Assembly (NCBI GenBank): GCA_010909165.1
Contig: MU008155.1
Span: 124,001-188,000, forward strand
Reading direction: 5' to 3'
DNA: 64,000 nt
Source: Anthoceros angustus
Lineage: Eukaryota; Streptophyta; Anthocerotopsida; Anthocerotales; Anthocerotaceae
Within the stretch, counting starts at the first letter, position 1. Every line of letters starts with the position of its first letter. Below are positions 1 through 11,737 of this stretch, one piece after another. Made by a program: the position numbers and the translations under genes. The notes below the pieces were generated by a model. That model saw nothing but the letters and a program-made list of their open reading frames with translations, had not been told where the DNA came from and searched no databases.

Positions 1-970
1 GAGGGCGCCTCACCTCCTCCCACGGAGACCTCCTCCCTACGGTAGGGGAGTGCCTATGCCTACCTTCCACCGCCACCCTACACCTCCTCCGTGAGGGTGC
101 ACCACTCAAACACTTCCCAATTAGCTCATGTGACTTCCGCAAATATAACACCTCACACAAAGGCACCCCATCTCGTGATCCACCCCTACGCATCTAGCAC
201 CTCTAGCTCGCATATGGCTTTAGCCACACAATCACCAGTTCTTACACTTCACTCATCCAACACAAAATTGGCTGCACAACACTGAAATAAATTTATTCCC
301 TTGAACTCCTCACCAACTCCATCTCGTATCAACCCTCCTTGCTCCACTCTCCTCGGCCACCACAACGGCCTCCTTCACTTTGACTTGCAGCCCCACCGCA
401 AATTCCGCCTGGCCATGATGCACACCCGTGTGATCCTTCACCATGTTGCAGCCCACCGCAACACCGCCTTCCTATGGTTTGGCCACACCTCCATCTTGCA
501 GCCCAGCTACAAATTCAGCTTCTTGGTAGTGCTCTACCACGGCCTTCCTAGTTCAACACGGCCTCACATCGTGACTCCATTGAGCACTTCCATGTGCCTC
601 GGCGCCATAGCCTCCTCTTGCAACCCTTGTGGCTGCTCACCTCAACATGAGCTCCTCGCTCCCATCCTTGCACCGATTCTCCTCTCTCATCTTTGAGCTC
701 CCAACCTAGAGCCACCGCGGATCTGCACAATTCCACCATTACGGGCACTTGACCCATCTTCCTACTGCAACCCTTGCCACACATCTCTACCTAGCGTCCT
801 CCTTCTTGCCAAAATCTCAACAATATGAGCTTTGCCCATGTCTCACTTCTTCCACACATGTGGCAAATTACTTTGCCTTCCCCTCAAACCTGGTGGTGGT
901 CCCCAATAATCAGGCCTTTGCCTCTGCAAGCCTATCAACAGCTACTTGTGCAGCAACCTCAAGCTACTTC
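1..970. repeat. Left part of a duplicated non-coding segment
   Basis: No convincing gene is visible. From about 80 onward the sequence matches 14330-15220 (for example the stretches around 300-700 and 840-970), differing mainly by short indels. It runs up to the sequence agctacttcc, where Copia-1 is inserted; the same sequence continues uninterrupted in the paralog near 15200. The many short open frames, in both paralogs, are not preserved between them, which argues against coding. It is probably an old repeat remnant. Confidence 0.75.
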
Positions 971-1292
971 CTGTTAAATATATAACCATCGCGGGTTAAA
1001 TGCCCATAGCTTATTAAGGTTTACGTAATTAGGTTATGACTCATCATTTATTTATGCCTAGGGCTTTAGGTAGTTAGTTGTTATATTAGTTGCAACAACT
1101 TATGGTTGCAACAACTTATGGTTGGAACAACTTATGGTTACAACAAACTTGTTGTTGTAACCACCCAACCACCTAGCCTATTTAAAGGCTTGTACTTTAC
1201 TCTTGATTATTCATTGAATATACTTAGTCATTCATTATCTCTTGCTTTCCTTTGCCTTCCTAACTTAGCTAGGTGCATAAGGATTTTCCACA
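971..1292 (+). repeat. 5' LTR of Copia-1
   Basis: It starts TGTTAAATAT and ends TTTTCCACA. It holds three to four copies of a 16-bp unit (gcaacaacttatggtt) at about 1093-1145, then a TATA-like box (cctatttaaaggc) near 1180 that should drive element transcription. The same promoter core recurs in the LTRs of Copia-3 and Copia-4. Confidence 0.93.
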
Positions 1293-1312
1293 TGGTATCG
1301 AGGCAGAGCCAC
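1293..1312 (+). promoter_or_regulatory. Copia-1 primer binding site (initiator tRNA-Met)
   Basis: The sequence tggtatcgaggcagagc starts at the first base after the LTR. It resembles the common plant Copia PBS TGGTATCAGAGC, complementary to the 3' end of initiator tRNA-Met, with an insertion in the middle. Confidence 0.85.
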
Positions 1313-2045
1313 TTCACGATTTTTGTTCTTTGTGCAATGCCTCGTGGGAGGGACTCCCGTGCATCACCACTTATCGTGAGGTTTTCCCACGCAACTCTGA
1401 TGTACAACGGTTCCTCCAACTTGCAGCGGACCATGGAGCCAATATTTTGGCGAATATCGTACCCGGATCCGTGCGCATTGGCGAGGCAAGCACAAACGCA
1501 GCGATATCGTAATCAGAGAGATCGTGAGGGAGGCAATATCGGATGAAGAAAATGATGATTATGTCCCGGACTCTAGTGAATCACTATCAAAATTGATCAA
1601 CTATCACTATGGAAGACTTGATGTTGAATTTCTCAATTGATTGCAAGACAAGATCTCTTTCTCACACCGCATGATATGGAGAAGAGATTGCAGCATAGCA
1701 TTAATCAATGCACCAAGGATATAAGTGATGGTGTATACGCATTTGATTGATATTTATGCAACAATCGGATTTGAAGAAAAAAATTGGGCCAATCGGGCAA
1801 AGCCACGATGATATTCTTTGACCGCTGCGGCGTGGAGGGATGATTGCGGTGGTGCGCATTGCTTGGGAGCCCACTTCTATCACGGAGCAAGAAATTGCTT
1901 GTTTTTGCTTGAGATTTGCTGTCTGCAATTCTTTGCATGCATTCTTTGCTGCCCAATTCTTTGTTGCCAATAGGTAGTTATAAAAAAAAAACAGTTATTA
2001 TAACCACCTCTCCACCACCAGAAAATTCACATGAATTTTCTTATT

Positions 2046-2175
2046 AGTTAGGGCACCTTCGTTTTAGGGCACGTTTCAGATTTTAAGATAGTTTTTGGAT
2101 TTTAGGGCACCTTCGTTTTAGGGCACGTTTGATTTGAAGTTAGTTTTTGGATTTTAGGGCACCCTTTATATTTTT
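2046..2175 (+). repeat. Tandem repeat in the Copia-1 leader
   Basis: A unit of about 57 bp beginning ttagggcaccttcgtttt is present twice, followed by partial copies of ttttagggcacc. It lies in the untranslated leader just before gag. The motif tagggcac also occurs in the LTRs of Copia-3 and Copia-4. Confidence 0.8.
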
Positions 2176-2289
2176 AGGGCACCCTTCACATTTAGGCAGT
2201 TACCTAGATATGAATCTCCCACATTTTCTATTGACTCGTAGACATCTCTCTTGTAGCAGTCCTACTAGTTACATTCACTTGACATTACG

Positions 2290-3130
2290 AACTCGCCATG
2301 GCAACACCTTCATTCACATCGATATCAAGGACAAAGACCGCTTCAATGGGACGAGATTTGACATTTGGAAGGTCCGTATGAAGACTACCTTGGTAGCTCG
2401 TGGCGTTTGGAGTGTTGTTGATGGCTCCTATCCGGACCCGGTGTCCACAGTGCTGAGCTGCTGCAAATGTTACTCAAGCGAGGACAAGTGGGATGGCTTC
2501 AATAGCATCGCCATTGCTCTTTTGGTTAACGGCTTGGATCAGACCTTCACGAAACCGAATACTTGACTAAAGCCAAGGATATATGGGATCAATTATCAAA
2601 TACTTACAAGGTTGAACATGATGACCTTTTGTGCAATTGCCTTGAACTGCGACTGCGCATGAGAGATGGTGAGTCCGTGTCACATCATGTTAGCAAGTTT
2701 CGACACTTGCGATCCCAACTCAATGCACTTGGGAGTCCTATGAAGGCGATGGCACAATTCTGGTCGCCTTCCGCAAGCTATCAAACTTTGTCACTACTCG
2801 AGAATGCCCATTGCTCTTCTGGGGTCCTTCCCATTGGAACTCCAACCCCTTCTGGAGGTATTGTGGGAGCCCTATACCAAGAAGAACAGACACGACTTAT
2901 GAGAGGGCAGCAAAAGCAACACAAAACCGACAAAGTTTTTCAGCAACTAGAGGCGAGGCGAGGAGGAGAAATCAATCAACGTCTTGGCCCGGTTCTTACA
3001 CACACAACACCGTTCATCTTCCTCTACTCGAAGCGGCAAGGTACATGCAATTGGTGTGGTACTCGGTCATTGGGCAGAATCTGGAAGAAGAAAATGGCGA
3101 GCCTCAACGGGCTTTTTCTCGACCTCTGCA
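2290..3130 (+). pseudogene. Copia-1 gag remnant with degraded zinc knuckle
   Basis: Gag forms the virus-like particle that packages the element RNA. Two overlapping frames carry the UBN2-type gag signature: first FNGTRFDIWKVRM and GVWSVVDGSYPDP, then IWDQLSNTY and SKFRHLRSQL. The same motifs occur in Copia-5 gag on the minus strand at 55562-56158, so the two elements belong to related families. A CCHC knuckle survives in part near 3045-3075 (CNWCG, with the GH in another frame). At least two frameshifts break it. Confidence 0.85.
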
Positions 3131-3239
3131 CACATGACCACACAACAAGCCGGTCAAGATGAGTCCTCAACAACATCCACAAATTCGAGGCAAGCCCGGT
3201 GGTGAAGATTCTTCTTGTTTGTCTTAATAACACTTTGAG

Positions 3240-4180
3240 TGAGGTGGATTGGTGGTTTTGGACTCGGGGCCACGGCCCATATCTGGGATGCATCTCTCTT
3301 TACAGTTTGATCACAATCGCGAAAAGGTATACTTGGGTGATGAGTGTGGGGAGTAGTCTTGATCCTTGGTAGAGGAGTCAGAGTTTCCCCTACTAGTGTG
3401 TTAGTTCTTCCCGACGTCTTGTATGTACCAAAGATGGCTAAGAATTTGATGTCACTTAGCAAATTGATGAAGATGAAGGATCTAGTCCTTACGTCTCGAG
3501 ATGGCGCTTGTTGTTTCTCTAGACGTAGTGCTCCAAACATTTGTATCTTCAAAGCCTTTGTAGATTGTTGTACCGTCTAGACATTTTACGCCTCCGTGAC
3601 GCAAGCATTTTCTACTAGCGACCTCACGGTATCCAGAGCCGGTATGGCATGCTTAGCCATGCTATGAACTAAACTCATTGATATCTCTAAGCGGGACTAC
3701 TATGAGCCTCTTCCACGTTGTTTTAATGAGCTCCCCATTTGTGAAGTTTGCACTCTTGCCAAGCAAAGACTCCTTTCCAAGAGCACCGCACACAGTCAAC
3801 ATCGATCCTCGACTTAGTGCATTCGACATATCAGGCGGGCTACAAACTCGGTCACTAGGTGGTGCAACCTATTATTTGACATTAAGCGGACTATAGCGGT
3901 ATCGTGGACATACCCTATGCATCATAAGAGTGATACATTTTCTATCTTCAAGGATTGGTTAACCATGCTGCCAAAGCGTCGTTTGCTAAAGCTTTCGATG
4001 ACACGGTGGTGAATTTGTCGACCATGCCTTCACGGAGTTCTGACAAGGCATTATTCGTTATCGTTCCATATACCCAACAAAATGGGAATTGTGAGCGAAA
4101 GAATCAAACATTGATGGGAATGACGAGATCAATGCTCTTGTGGTCGATTACCTTCTCCATATTGGGCGAAGGCGAATTCT
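3240..4180 (+). pseudogene. Copia-1 protease and integrase remnant
   Basis: The aspartic protease active site reads LDSGATAHIWDASLFT at about 3255-3305. Integrase pieces follow: the end of the pre-integrase zinc domain near 3690-3780 (ICEVCTLAKQ), the core start LGGATYYLTL near 3855-3885 and the end of the core, YTQQNGNCERKNQTLMGMTR, near 4062-4125. In a live element these mature the polyprotein and insert the cDNA. Stops and frameshifts separate every piece. Confidence 0.85.
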
Positions 4181-4889
4181 GACTACATATACTCACAGAC
4201 TTCCATCACATTCGGTCCACGGTATCGCCTTTGAGAGATTCGGAAGAAAACCAAGTATGCATCTTCGCATCTTTGGTTGAAAGCTTATGCATACATACCT
4301 GCTTGAGAAGGCGTAAACTCGACAATCGTTCAAAGGGGTTAGTATTTGTTGTGCAATGAAATTGCTAAAGCCTACAAACTCATTGATGCAGACACCTTAC
4401 AAGCGTAGCAAGGTGACCTTTGAGACATTGGAGCCACCAATCACGAGGACGTTTGCTTGCTCAACATGATGGTAACTTGACATTCGCAGAGGAACATTCG
4501 ACTACCGATGATGTTGATGGAATACTCGGATATTCCACCCTTGCAACCTCATTGTCTGCCTCACCAGAACCCACCAATTCCGGTGGCCTGACCAAGCGGA
4601 TCTTGATCCTCCGATTCGATGCACAAGTAGATGCACTGATGCTGAAAATTCAATCATGAACAACGAGAACCCGGAAAATCATGTAGACTCGGTGAACCAG
4701 CGGTTCTTCTCATGCCTATTACGATGAGAATGACCATTTACGAGAGAATGCTCCTCAACGATGCGTCGATCCACCCGTGCATCGTCCTCCATCCGAATGG
4801 ATAGAGCCCCTTACACATCCATCGACTTTCAAGTCGGTGGGAGTTTGCACCACCCACAATGCCTCCTTGCTATCATCCCTCCTGACTGT

Positions 4890-6270
4890 CACCCTCAAAG
4901 CATTTTCGGTCGAGATAGGGATAAGTGGAAATCTGTGATGGATGATGAATTTAATAGCCTCATACAAAATGGTACAGAAACTTGTTCCTCGACCAAAGGC
5001 GTAAACCCATAACATGCAAATGGGTATTTAAGCATAAATTAGATGCTAATGGCAACATAGCAAGATATAAAGCGAGGCTACCGTGGGTTCACGCAAATAC
5101 ACTCGGACTTTCAAGAGACCTTCTCTCCGGTGGTACGCTCTCAATCAATCCGTCTTATGCTTGCTTTAGGCTGCTGGCGTGATTTTGAAGCACGGGATGG
5201 ATGAAAGCCTTCTTGCATGGAATTTTGGAGGAAGAGCTGTATGGAACGGCCCGAAGGATAAGATCGATCATCGAGACTATGTATGTATCAAATGCATATA
5301 TGGTCTTAAACAAAGCGCGAGCGTTGGAATGCAAGAAATTTGGATACATGCGGAGAATTTGAGCCCTACTGATCCCTCTGTTTATATCTATGATGATGGC
5401 ACCTCCTATGTACCGCTTGCCGTTTATGATGATGCAATCTTTCCGGCAATGACACTGGTATTAGCAGTACAAGACATCTGAACGAGTTTGAAATAGCGGA
5501 TGTTGGGGAGGCTGAAATTTTGTCTTGGAATTCAAGTGTTGAGGATCGTGAAGAGGGCACTGTGATCATACACAGTATATATTTGAAATCCTTCAACGCT
5601 TCAATGCATGCACATCCAATACACCTTGTGCAAGTGGGTGAAGCTCACCAAAGGCCACACTCGGCGGACATTCAGTGAAAGATGTTCCCTCACATCACCT
5701 TGATTGTATTTGCTATTGTGAGCAATTGGACCCGGCGGATATCATATCTGTGGACTTCAGTTCGGAATGCCACGGCGTAATCCTTGCCATCAAGCGAGTA
5801 TTTCGTTTGAAGGAACACATCATTATGGCTTATACAAGAGAGCGAGTGACACCTACCTTCGTCGCCTTGGGCATCGATGGGGATACAACATGTGTTCTTC
5901 TTATCCCTCCTCTGTCACATGGAGTTGTAAGAAAGCGACGCCCTTTCAATCGGCGAATACAAATGCCTTCTCGCGAAGAAGGCGAGTGGGCACGTTCCTT
6001 CCTCTCCTCGTTCATCGGCGGGTATCACCCTCATCTTTGTATTGTGATAACCAATGCCTTAGCCCTTGTTGATCGTCCTAGGTTTCACTGGGACGAAGCA
6101 TATAAGTGCACACCATTATGTGAGGGCGTCAAGGCTAGGGGATCATCAATCACTGTACATCCATCGAGAATCACTGGATGTCCTCACTAAGCCTCTACCT
6201 AAACACAAACATCAGACACATGTAGAGGGCTTGGGCCTCATGGATTTCACCAAATATTTTACTACATGAT
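4890..6270 (+). pseudogene. Copia-1 reverse transcriptase and RNase H remnant
   Basis: RT begins near 4908 (DKWKSVMDDEFNSLIQN) and continues with ITCKWVFKHKLDANGNIARY near 5012 and CIKCIYGLKQSAS near 5286. The catalytic YVDD box is degraded to VYDDAI near 5420. RNase H remnants extend to 6270 and include KHISAHHYVR and LDVLTKPLPKHKHQTHVEGL, the usual Copia C-terminus. The pol end lies only about 315 bp before the 3' LTR, so this element carries no extra cargo, unlike Copia-3 and Copia-4. Confidence 0.87.
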
Positions 6271-6583
6271 AGCTTACATTGTGGTCAGACCCACATGCTC
6301 TGTAACAGATCTAGTCTCCCTACTGTGATGTCTTCACAAGCTCTTGTCCTAATTCTTGTCCTTCACAACTAATTCTCCATGCATCTAGTGGATGAAGCCA
6401 CACACCTACCTAATCCTGGGGCATGGAAATCAGCTCACCTCCTTGTCACTTGCTTCACTTGCTTCCGTTCATCTCCGCGCTCATGGTGTACAAGGCAGGA
6501 ACCCAGCTTGATATATGAGAATTTTCTGGATAAGACTTTATTTAAAGTAGATTTTGATTTAACCCGTCGAGGTTAAGTGGGAG

Positions 6584-6894
6584 TGTTAAATATATAACCA
6601 TCGTGGGTTAAATGCCCATAGCTTATTTAGGTTTACGTAATTGGGTTATGACTCATCATTTATTTATGCCTAGGGCTTTAGGTAGTTAGTTGTTATATTA
6701 GTTGCAACAACTTATGGTTGCAACAACTTATGGTTGAACAACTTATGATTACAACAAACTTGTTGTTGTAACCACCAACCACCTAGCCTATTTAAAGGCT
6801 TGCTTTACTCGATTATTCATTGAATATACTTCGTCATTCATTATCTCTGCTTTCCTTTTGCCTTCCCTTAGCTAGTGCATAAGGATTTTCCACA
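6584..6894 (+). repeat. 3' LTR of Copia-1
   Basis: This is a near copy of 971-1292, shorter by small deletions, preceded by the PPT ggttaagtgggag (6571-6583) and followed by the target duplication CTTCC. Confidence 0.93.
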
Positions 6895-7305
6895 CTTCCT
6901 TGGCTTAATTGCCTTCATGCGTTTCCCTCACGTAGGAGCTACTCGCGTGGGTCATCAAACGCTAGCTAGGCACTTACCTCGGTGGTGGGACATTCTCCTA
7001 CCCATACCTACGGGGGTAGGAGTTCTCTCCATTTACTACCGTGGTAGGAGTTTCTCTCCTGGGTGGTAGGATCCTCCTACCACATATCTCCCACCAGTCC
7101 ATATGTCTCCACCTCCTCACTAGAAGGTCATTTTGATCGCTTTCTTTTCCACCTAAGTATCCTCTCGCCTTCCCGACATCCTATAGCTCCAGCCTTCAAG
7201 AACAAAAAACATTTCTCAATGTTTCCACCAAACCATTTCTATCAAAAGAATTCGGACTGTTAAAAACAACTCACTTAAACTAGTTGCCCAAACTTTTTAG
7301 TTCCA
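6895..7305. repeat. Right part of the duplicated segment split by Copia-1
   Basis: It matches 15206-15631 and contains many short words of the type ctaccgtggtaggag, which form small palindromes (about 6980-7090). The match ends at cccaaactttt (7290-7300); in the paralog the Gypsy-1 LTR starts at that point. No gene is seen. Confidence 0.8.
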
Positions 7306-10300
7306 TACTCCCCTCCTGCTTAAGTCCTCAAGAACGGACTCTCCTGAAGGTACTTGCCTTCCACCCATTCACTCTAGTTGGCCAAATCCCCATCCATCAC
7401 TCGTGTTGCGGATCCATTCTCACACCGCACCACCACCTGTGAGGTCCTATCCATCTCAACCTAAGCTTCCTCGGTAGTCCATATGGCGGCTATCATATAG
7501 AAGAACCAAATCCCGCCATGATAGCTTCCACTTCCTCAACTTTATCATGCCTATCCTTTCTAAGCTCCCGAATCAGCTTGAGTTTCTTCTAGCATCTTCC
7601 CCTCCTCACCTCTATGAAAGATTCTAGTCAACTTCCGACTCTCCTTTGCGCTATATCGCTCATCCCCCATGATTCTATAGGTAGGTACCTCAAATTCAAT
7701 GGGCATCATTTGTTAACATGGAGTCTTCTTGGTAGTCACTTTTCTCTCTGTGAAGCCCACAATGCCTACATCTAAGATCTTCTTCACCGTGATTTACCTT
7801 TGGATAATGGCCTCAACCTCTTCTCGCATGCACGCCTTCTTTAATAGAAGCTTCCTTCCTTTCCGAACAACATCGGATCTTCTCATCAAACCAAGCTTGT
7901 ATAAGACCCCATCTCTTGGAACAATGAAGGCCTGACTCTAGGAGAAAGACATACGCCCTTCCCTAGACAAACTATCAGCATGATTCCGTGCTCAAGAAAT
8001 TTTACCTCACCATTGAATAACGTGGACATGGGAGTCCTTCACGTTCTAACCTCCTCTTCCCATGCACTTTTTGCCAATTCCTGCTACCTCGCCCACCGAC
8101 GGACAAGGACTCAGGCATGTTATGTACATTATGACCCGTGGACGCCGCCTCGCTTCATCGGCCAGTAGCTGCGGTATCACGCTGCGGTCGTCAACTTGCT
8201 CTTCTTGCAGCGGTGTTCGCCATGATAACCTTAGGCTCCTGCCCGGAAGCTAGCTCGCGCTCCTACGACAATACTCTCGACATGCCGTACTCCACAAAAG
8301 TGGCTTCCTTGGTCGCCCATGAATTCGCCAATTCCCTCCTGCAGTTTCTAAGCTCCTTGGATCGCGGTTCTTCACCGCTCCTTTCCATGCACACCATCCT
8401 CGAGCCGTCCCTACTCCGAGGCTCCATCATACGCGCGCTCCACACACGCCATGTGTGGGAGTCCCTCCACGATTTCTCCGCTTTCTCTTCTCCTTCGCCA
8501 ACCAGTGGCCTCCACTTGCAGCCCTCTTGATCACCCTTTCTCCTCGCCGTAATCCCCAATTCATTAGGTTGCAGCATCTCCTGCACAAAACTCCCTTCAC
8601 GGATCCTTGGCTTTCTAACGGCATCAAGACTTGCCCTTCAGCCTCTAGGCCAGCCACGCTTTGCTTGTTTCCATCTAGCTTGTTCACCAGTGGATGTTGG
8701 TGCTGTGGCCACAACCTCGCCTTCAACTCGGCTCACAAAACTAGCTTCTCCGTGCACGTCGATGCTGCAGGCATCCATGCCTGCAGGTCGTGGACCTGTG
8801 CATCATCGCTGGTACACCATCTCCCGACCTTCTAGACTCATGTCTAGCCCCAGATCGCACTCTAGCAGGCGATCTCCTTACGTTCTTTGCGATTTCACGG
8901 CCAATTTCGCAATCGACCGTGAATTGGTGACGCTCCTTCTTGCAATTCCACGCAAGCATATCTTGAGGTGTGATTTCTCCACAATCCTCCTTCATACACA
9001 TCACCATAGAGCCATCCTCGCTCCACGGGCTCTAGCGCACAGCTCCTCGGCACACCATTTTGTGTGCCACTTCTCCTTCCTCCAAATTGCGATTTCTTGC
9101 AATTTCTCCATCATCCTTGCCACCATCGTGGCCTCCTGCTAGCTCGCTTACCAGCAGACCCGGGCGTTGTTGCCACGGCATGCTCAACCTCATTCACAAA
9201 ACCGTTTCCTCCTGTTTTGCCAATCTTTGCAAGTTTTCCCGGTCGGTTCTCCCTTCAACCAAGTTCCGATTTCCTCCCTTCTTGTTGGCCTAGCCTCATG
9301 TCCAGGTCAGATCGCGCTCCCATGGCGACCTCCTCGCCTTGCTGCACTCCATGGTGAATTTTGGTGATTGCCCAGATCAACTCTCCCTGCGGTTTACGCT
9401 CAAACTTTTCATGAAGCGCATCTCCTCCTTCGCCCTCTGGCGTGTCCACCTCCCTAGGGCCTTCTCCTCCTCGCGGCCTCATGGCGCACGGCCAACCTCG
9501 CCAAGTGGGGCGCCTTCCTGTCAAAAGCGGTGCTCTCATGTCGTTTTTGCTTCTTTCTTTGCCATCGTGATGGCCTCCACTTGCAGCCCTCACTGCTCAC
9601 CCTTGAGAGCATTTCAGCCTCCTCCTCGCGCCCATGCTGGCGCCCTCTTATCCTCTCGGTTCCAGTTGTCCTGCTGCAACTTTTCACCTTTCTCCCTTCT
9701 TGCTCATTTGGCCTCTCTGGCAACAAGTCTTGCTGATCAATCCTTAGGCCGTCTACAACATGCTCACGTCCTCCCCTTGACCCAGGCGTGGCAACTCCTC
9801 GTCGAAATCGGTCATCAGCAGCCTCCCGTTTTCAGTTTTCGATCGAATAAGACCTTCATTCACATGTTGCTCCCCAACTTCTTCAACTCTACCATCTCCT
9901 CTACACCTAGGTACTTAGAAATCCTTGCTACCGGACTCTAGCTCTCGTCTTCATCATCACATTCCCTCAGAACTTCCCGAACTTTTATCGGAAAGGTCAC
10001 TCCTTACAGACGTGGTGGTACTCTCTTGAAGTAACCATAAATCCCTCTACATAATCATACAAAGACTCCCCCTCTTCCTTGAGTTCTCAAGGACCAACAT
10101 GTGATCTCGTTTCTTCTCCCCAAATCTCACATCTTGGCTGGGCGGGTGTGACTCCCACCACCTCTTCCTCCTATCATGGTCAAGGGCGTCCACAAAACTA
10201 TGGGCACACCTCCCAGCAATTCCACCATATTGGCGTAAACAAATGCCACCGGGATGTACTATACAGACTTGGGCACACAAGCGCCTCAGTCCTCTAACAA

Positions 10301-11737
10301 GCAAGGTTGAAAGGGCAGCAAGATGGGCAATAATTCGATCAAGACCTTGCAAAATATCAGCCATTAGATTTCATACCCCAACTTCTCCTTGCCAAATCTC
10401 ACCCTCTTGCCTTCCTCCTCTTGACGACAAAACTCGAGCTAGAAGAGCTCAACAATCCCACCCAAAAAGTCCTCCTCTTGCGAGCGGAAGATGTACCTTG
10501 AAATTACTAATGGCTCGGTTCTTGACCCTCACCCTTGATGATCGGCAACTCCTCGGCAACAACTTCCTCTCTCTCGTGAGCACAACCTCCTCCCTCTTAA
10601 ACTACCTCTTCTTCCTCAACGGAACCCTTGAAAATGTTAGCACATAGCTTCCTCAGAGTTCTCTCCTCCTTCTTCCTTTGCACATCAGCAACTAAGCTTT
10701 CTTCACATGATTTCTCCATTCAGTTCACAAATCCCTTGCAGACAAAGGCGGGGTGATCTCCTCTCAACTCCTACAAAAATTACTTCCTCCCTCCCCGAGC
10801 TAGACTTACGCAAGCACGCTCACACCCCTCAACACACAACTATCCAAACAGCAAATCCCCTCCTACTCTGTTCCACTCATGTTGCTTGGTCCGGATGAGC
10901 TAGGCGAACTCACACTCCCTTCCTCTCCTGCGGTAAATTCTCCAACCAAAGTTCTCTGCGAGAAAGGGTGTCACACAAAGATTGGGGCGGTTGTGGGATG
11001 GTGTCTCCCCTAGGTGTCGTCCCAAGGCTGTGAGCTGGCGGTGATTCTATCAAGGCTCCAAGATCTTGAGACCAGCTGAAATTCCTGCTCACCTTCTTCT
11101 TCACTTTACATTTTTTGAAGTTGAGCTAGATCCACCACTCCACGAAGGTCCAGCGTTGAGAAGGCCCAGTGCTGGTAGCTGAATTTGAATCGCACTCAAG
11201 AAATGGTGCCTCCTCCTCGCTTTCCTCTTCAACACCAACTCCTCTTCAACCACCTCCTTTTTGTTGTGATTTCACATCCCTTCTCGAGGAGTTTTCTTGG
11301 ATCACTTGCCTCCCCTTGTAGGCAAGGGCAAAAAACCTCCTCCTCAAGCGCCCTTGTCTCCTCCTCCTCCACAGGCGCCAAGCTGCGTTTTCCTCCCTCA
11401 TTGATTTCTTCTTGCGGCTCTTAGATCTCTTGCGATGGGGTGGGGTGACCTCCTCGGTTTCTCCTCTCCCTCCCTCTGCTAGACATGCAAGCATCCTCAT
11501 AGCCTCCAAAAATGGTCAAAGAAAAATCAGCCACTCATCGCCATTCTTGCTGCGGGAACACAAATCACACCATTCGGGAGGCGTGGAGCTCCTCCTTCCA
11601 CGCAGGTTCAGGACGTGTAGGCTTCTTCCTAGACCCCGCTCCACCTCCTTACAAGATCTTCTCGGCTCATCTTGCAAGCTAGCGAAAATCTCAAAATTTC
11701 AACCGTTCGACACAAGTCCCGACAGCAGCGCCAAAAA
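7306..11737 (-). pseudogene. Internal region of a decayed minus-strand Gypsy element
   Basis: Most of this CT-rich stretch has no recognisable protein. Read on the minus strand there are a few Gypsy traces: a gag-like segment at about 10364-10000, including GESLYDYVEGFMVTSREYHH at about 10080-10020, and a trace like the RNase H/integrase junction (NHADSLSREGR) near 7990-7955. A PBS-like TGGCGCTGCTGTCGGGA lies at about 11718-11735, next to the LTR at 11738. Short phrases recur, such as cctccacttgcagccctc near 8510 and 9580. The assignment rests on these scattered motifs, so it is only moderately secure. Confidence 0.5.

Larger units (their letters stand above)
971..6894 (+). mobile_element. 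Copia-1, full-length but decayed Ty1/Copia retrotransposon
   Basis: The element has two LTRs (971-1292 and 6584-6894, both TG...CA), a PBS directly after the 5' LTR, a polypurine stretch (ggttaagtgggag) directly before the 3' LTR and a 5-bp target duplication CTTCC at 966-970 and 6895-6899. Inside, gag, protease, integrase, reverse transcriptase and RNase H follow in Copia order, but every domain is split by frameshifts and stops, so it cannot move by itself. The insertion is confirmed by the uninterrupted paralog at about 15200, which reads straight through the target site. The LTRs differ mostly by small deletions. Confidence 0.95.

Noticed and set aside
8138-9941. Several ORFs of 100-200 codons on the plus strand
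   Set aside because: They result from low stop density in CT-rich DNA and match no family; the only protein traces are on the minus strand.
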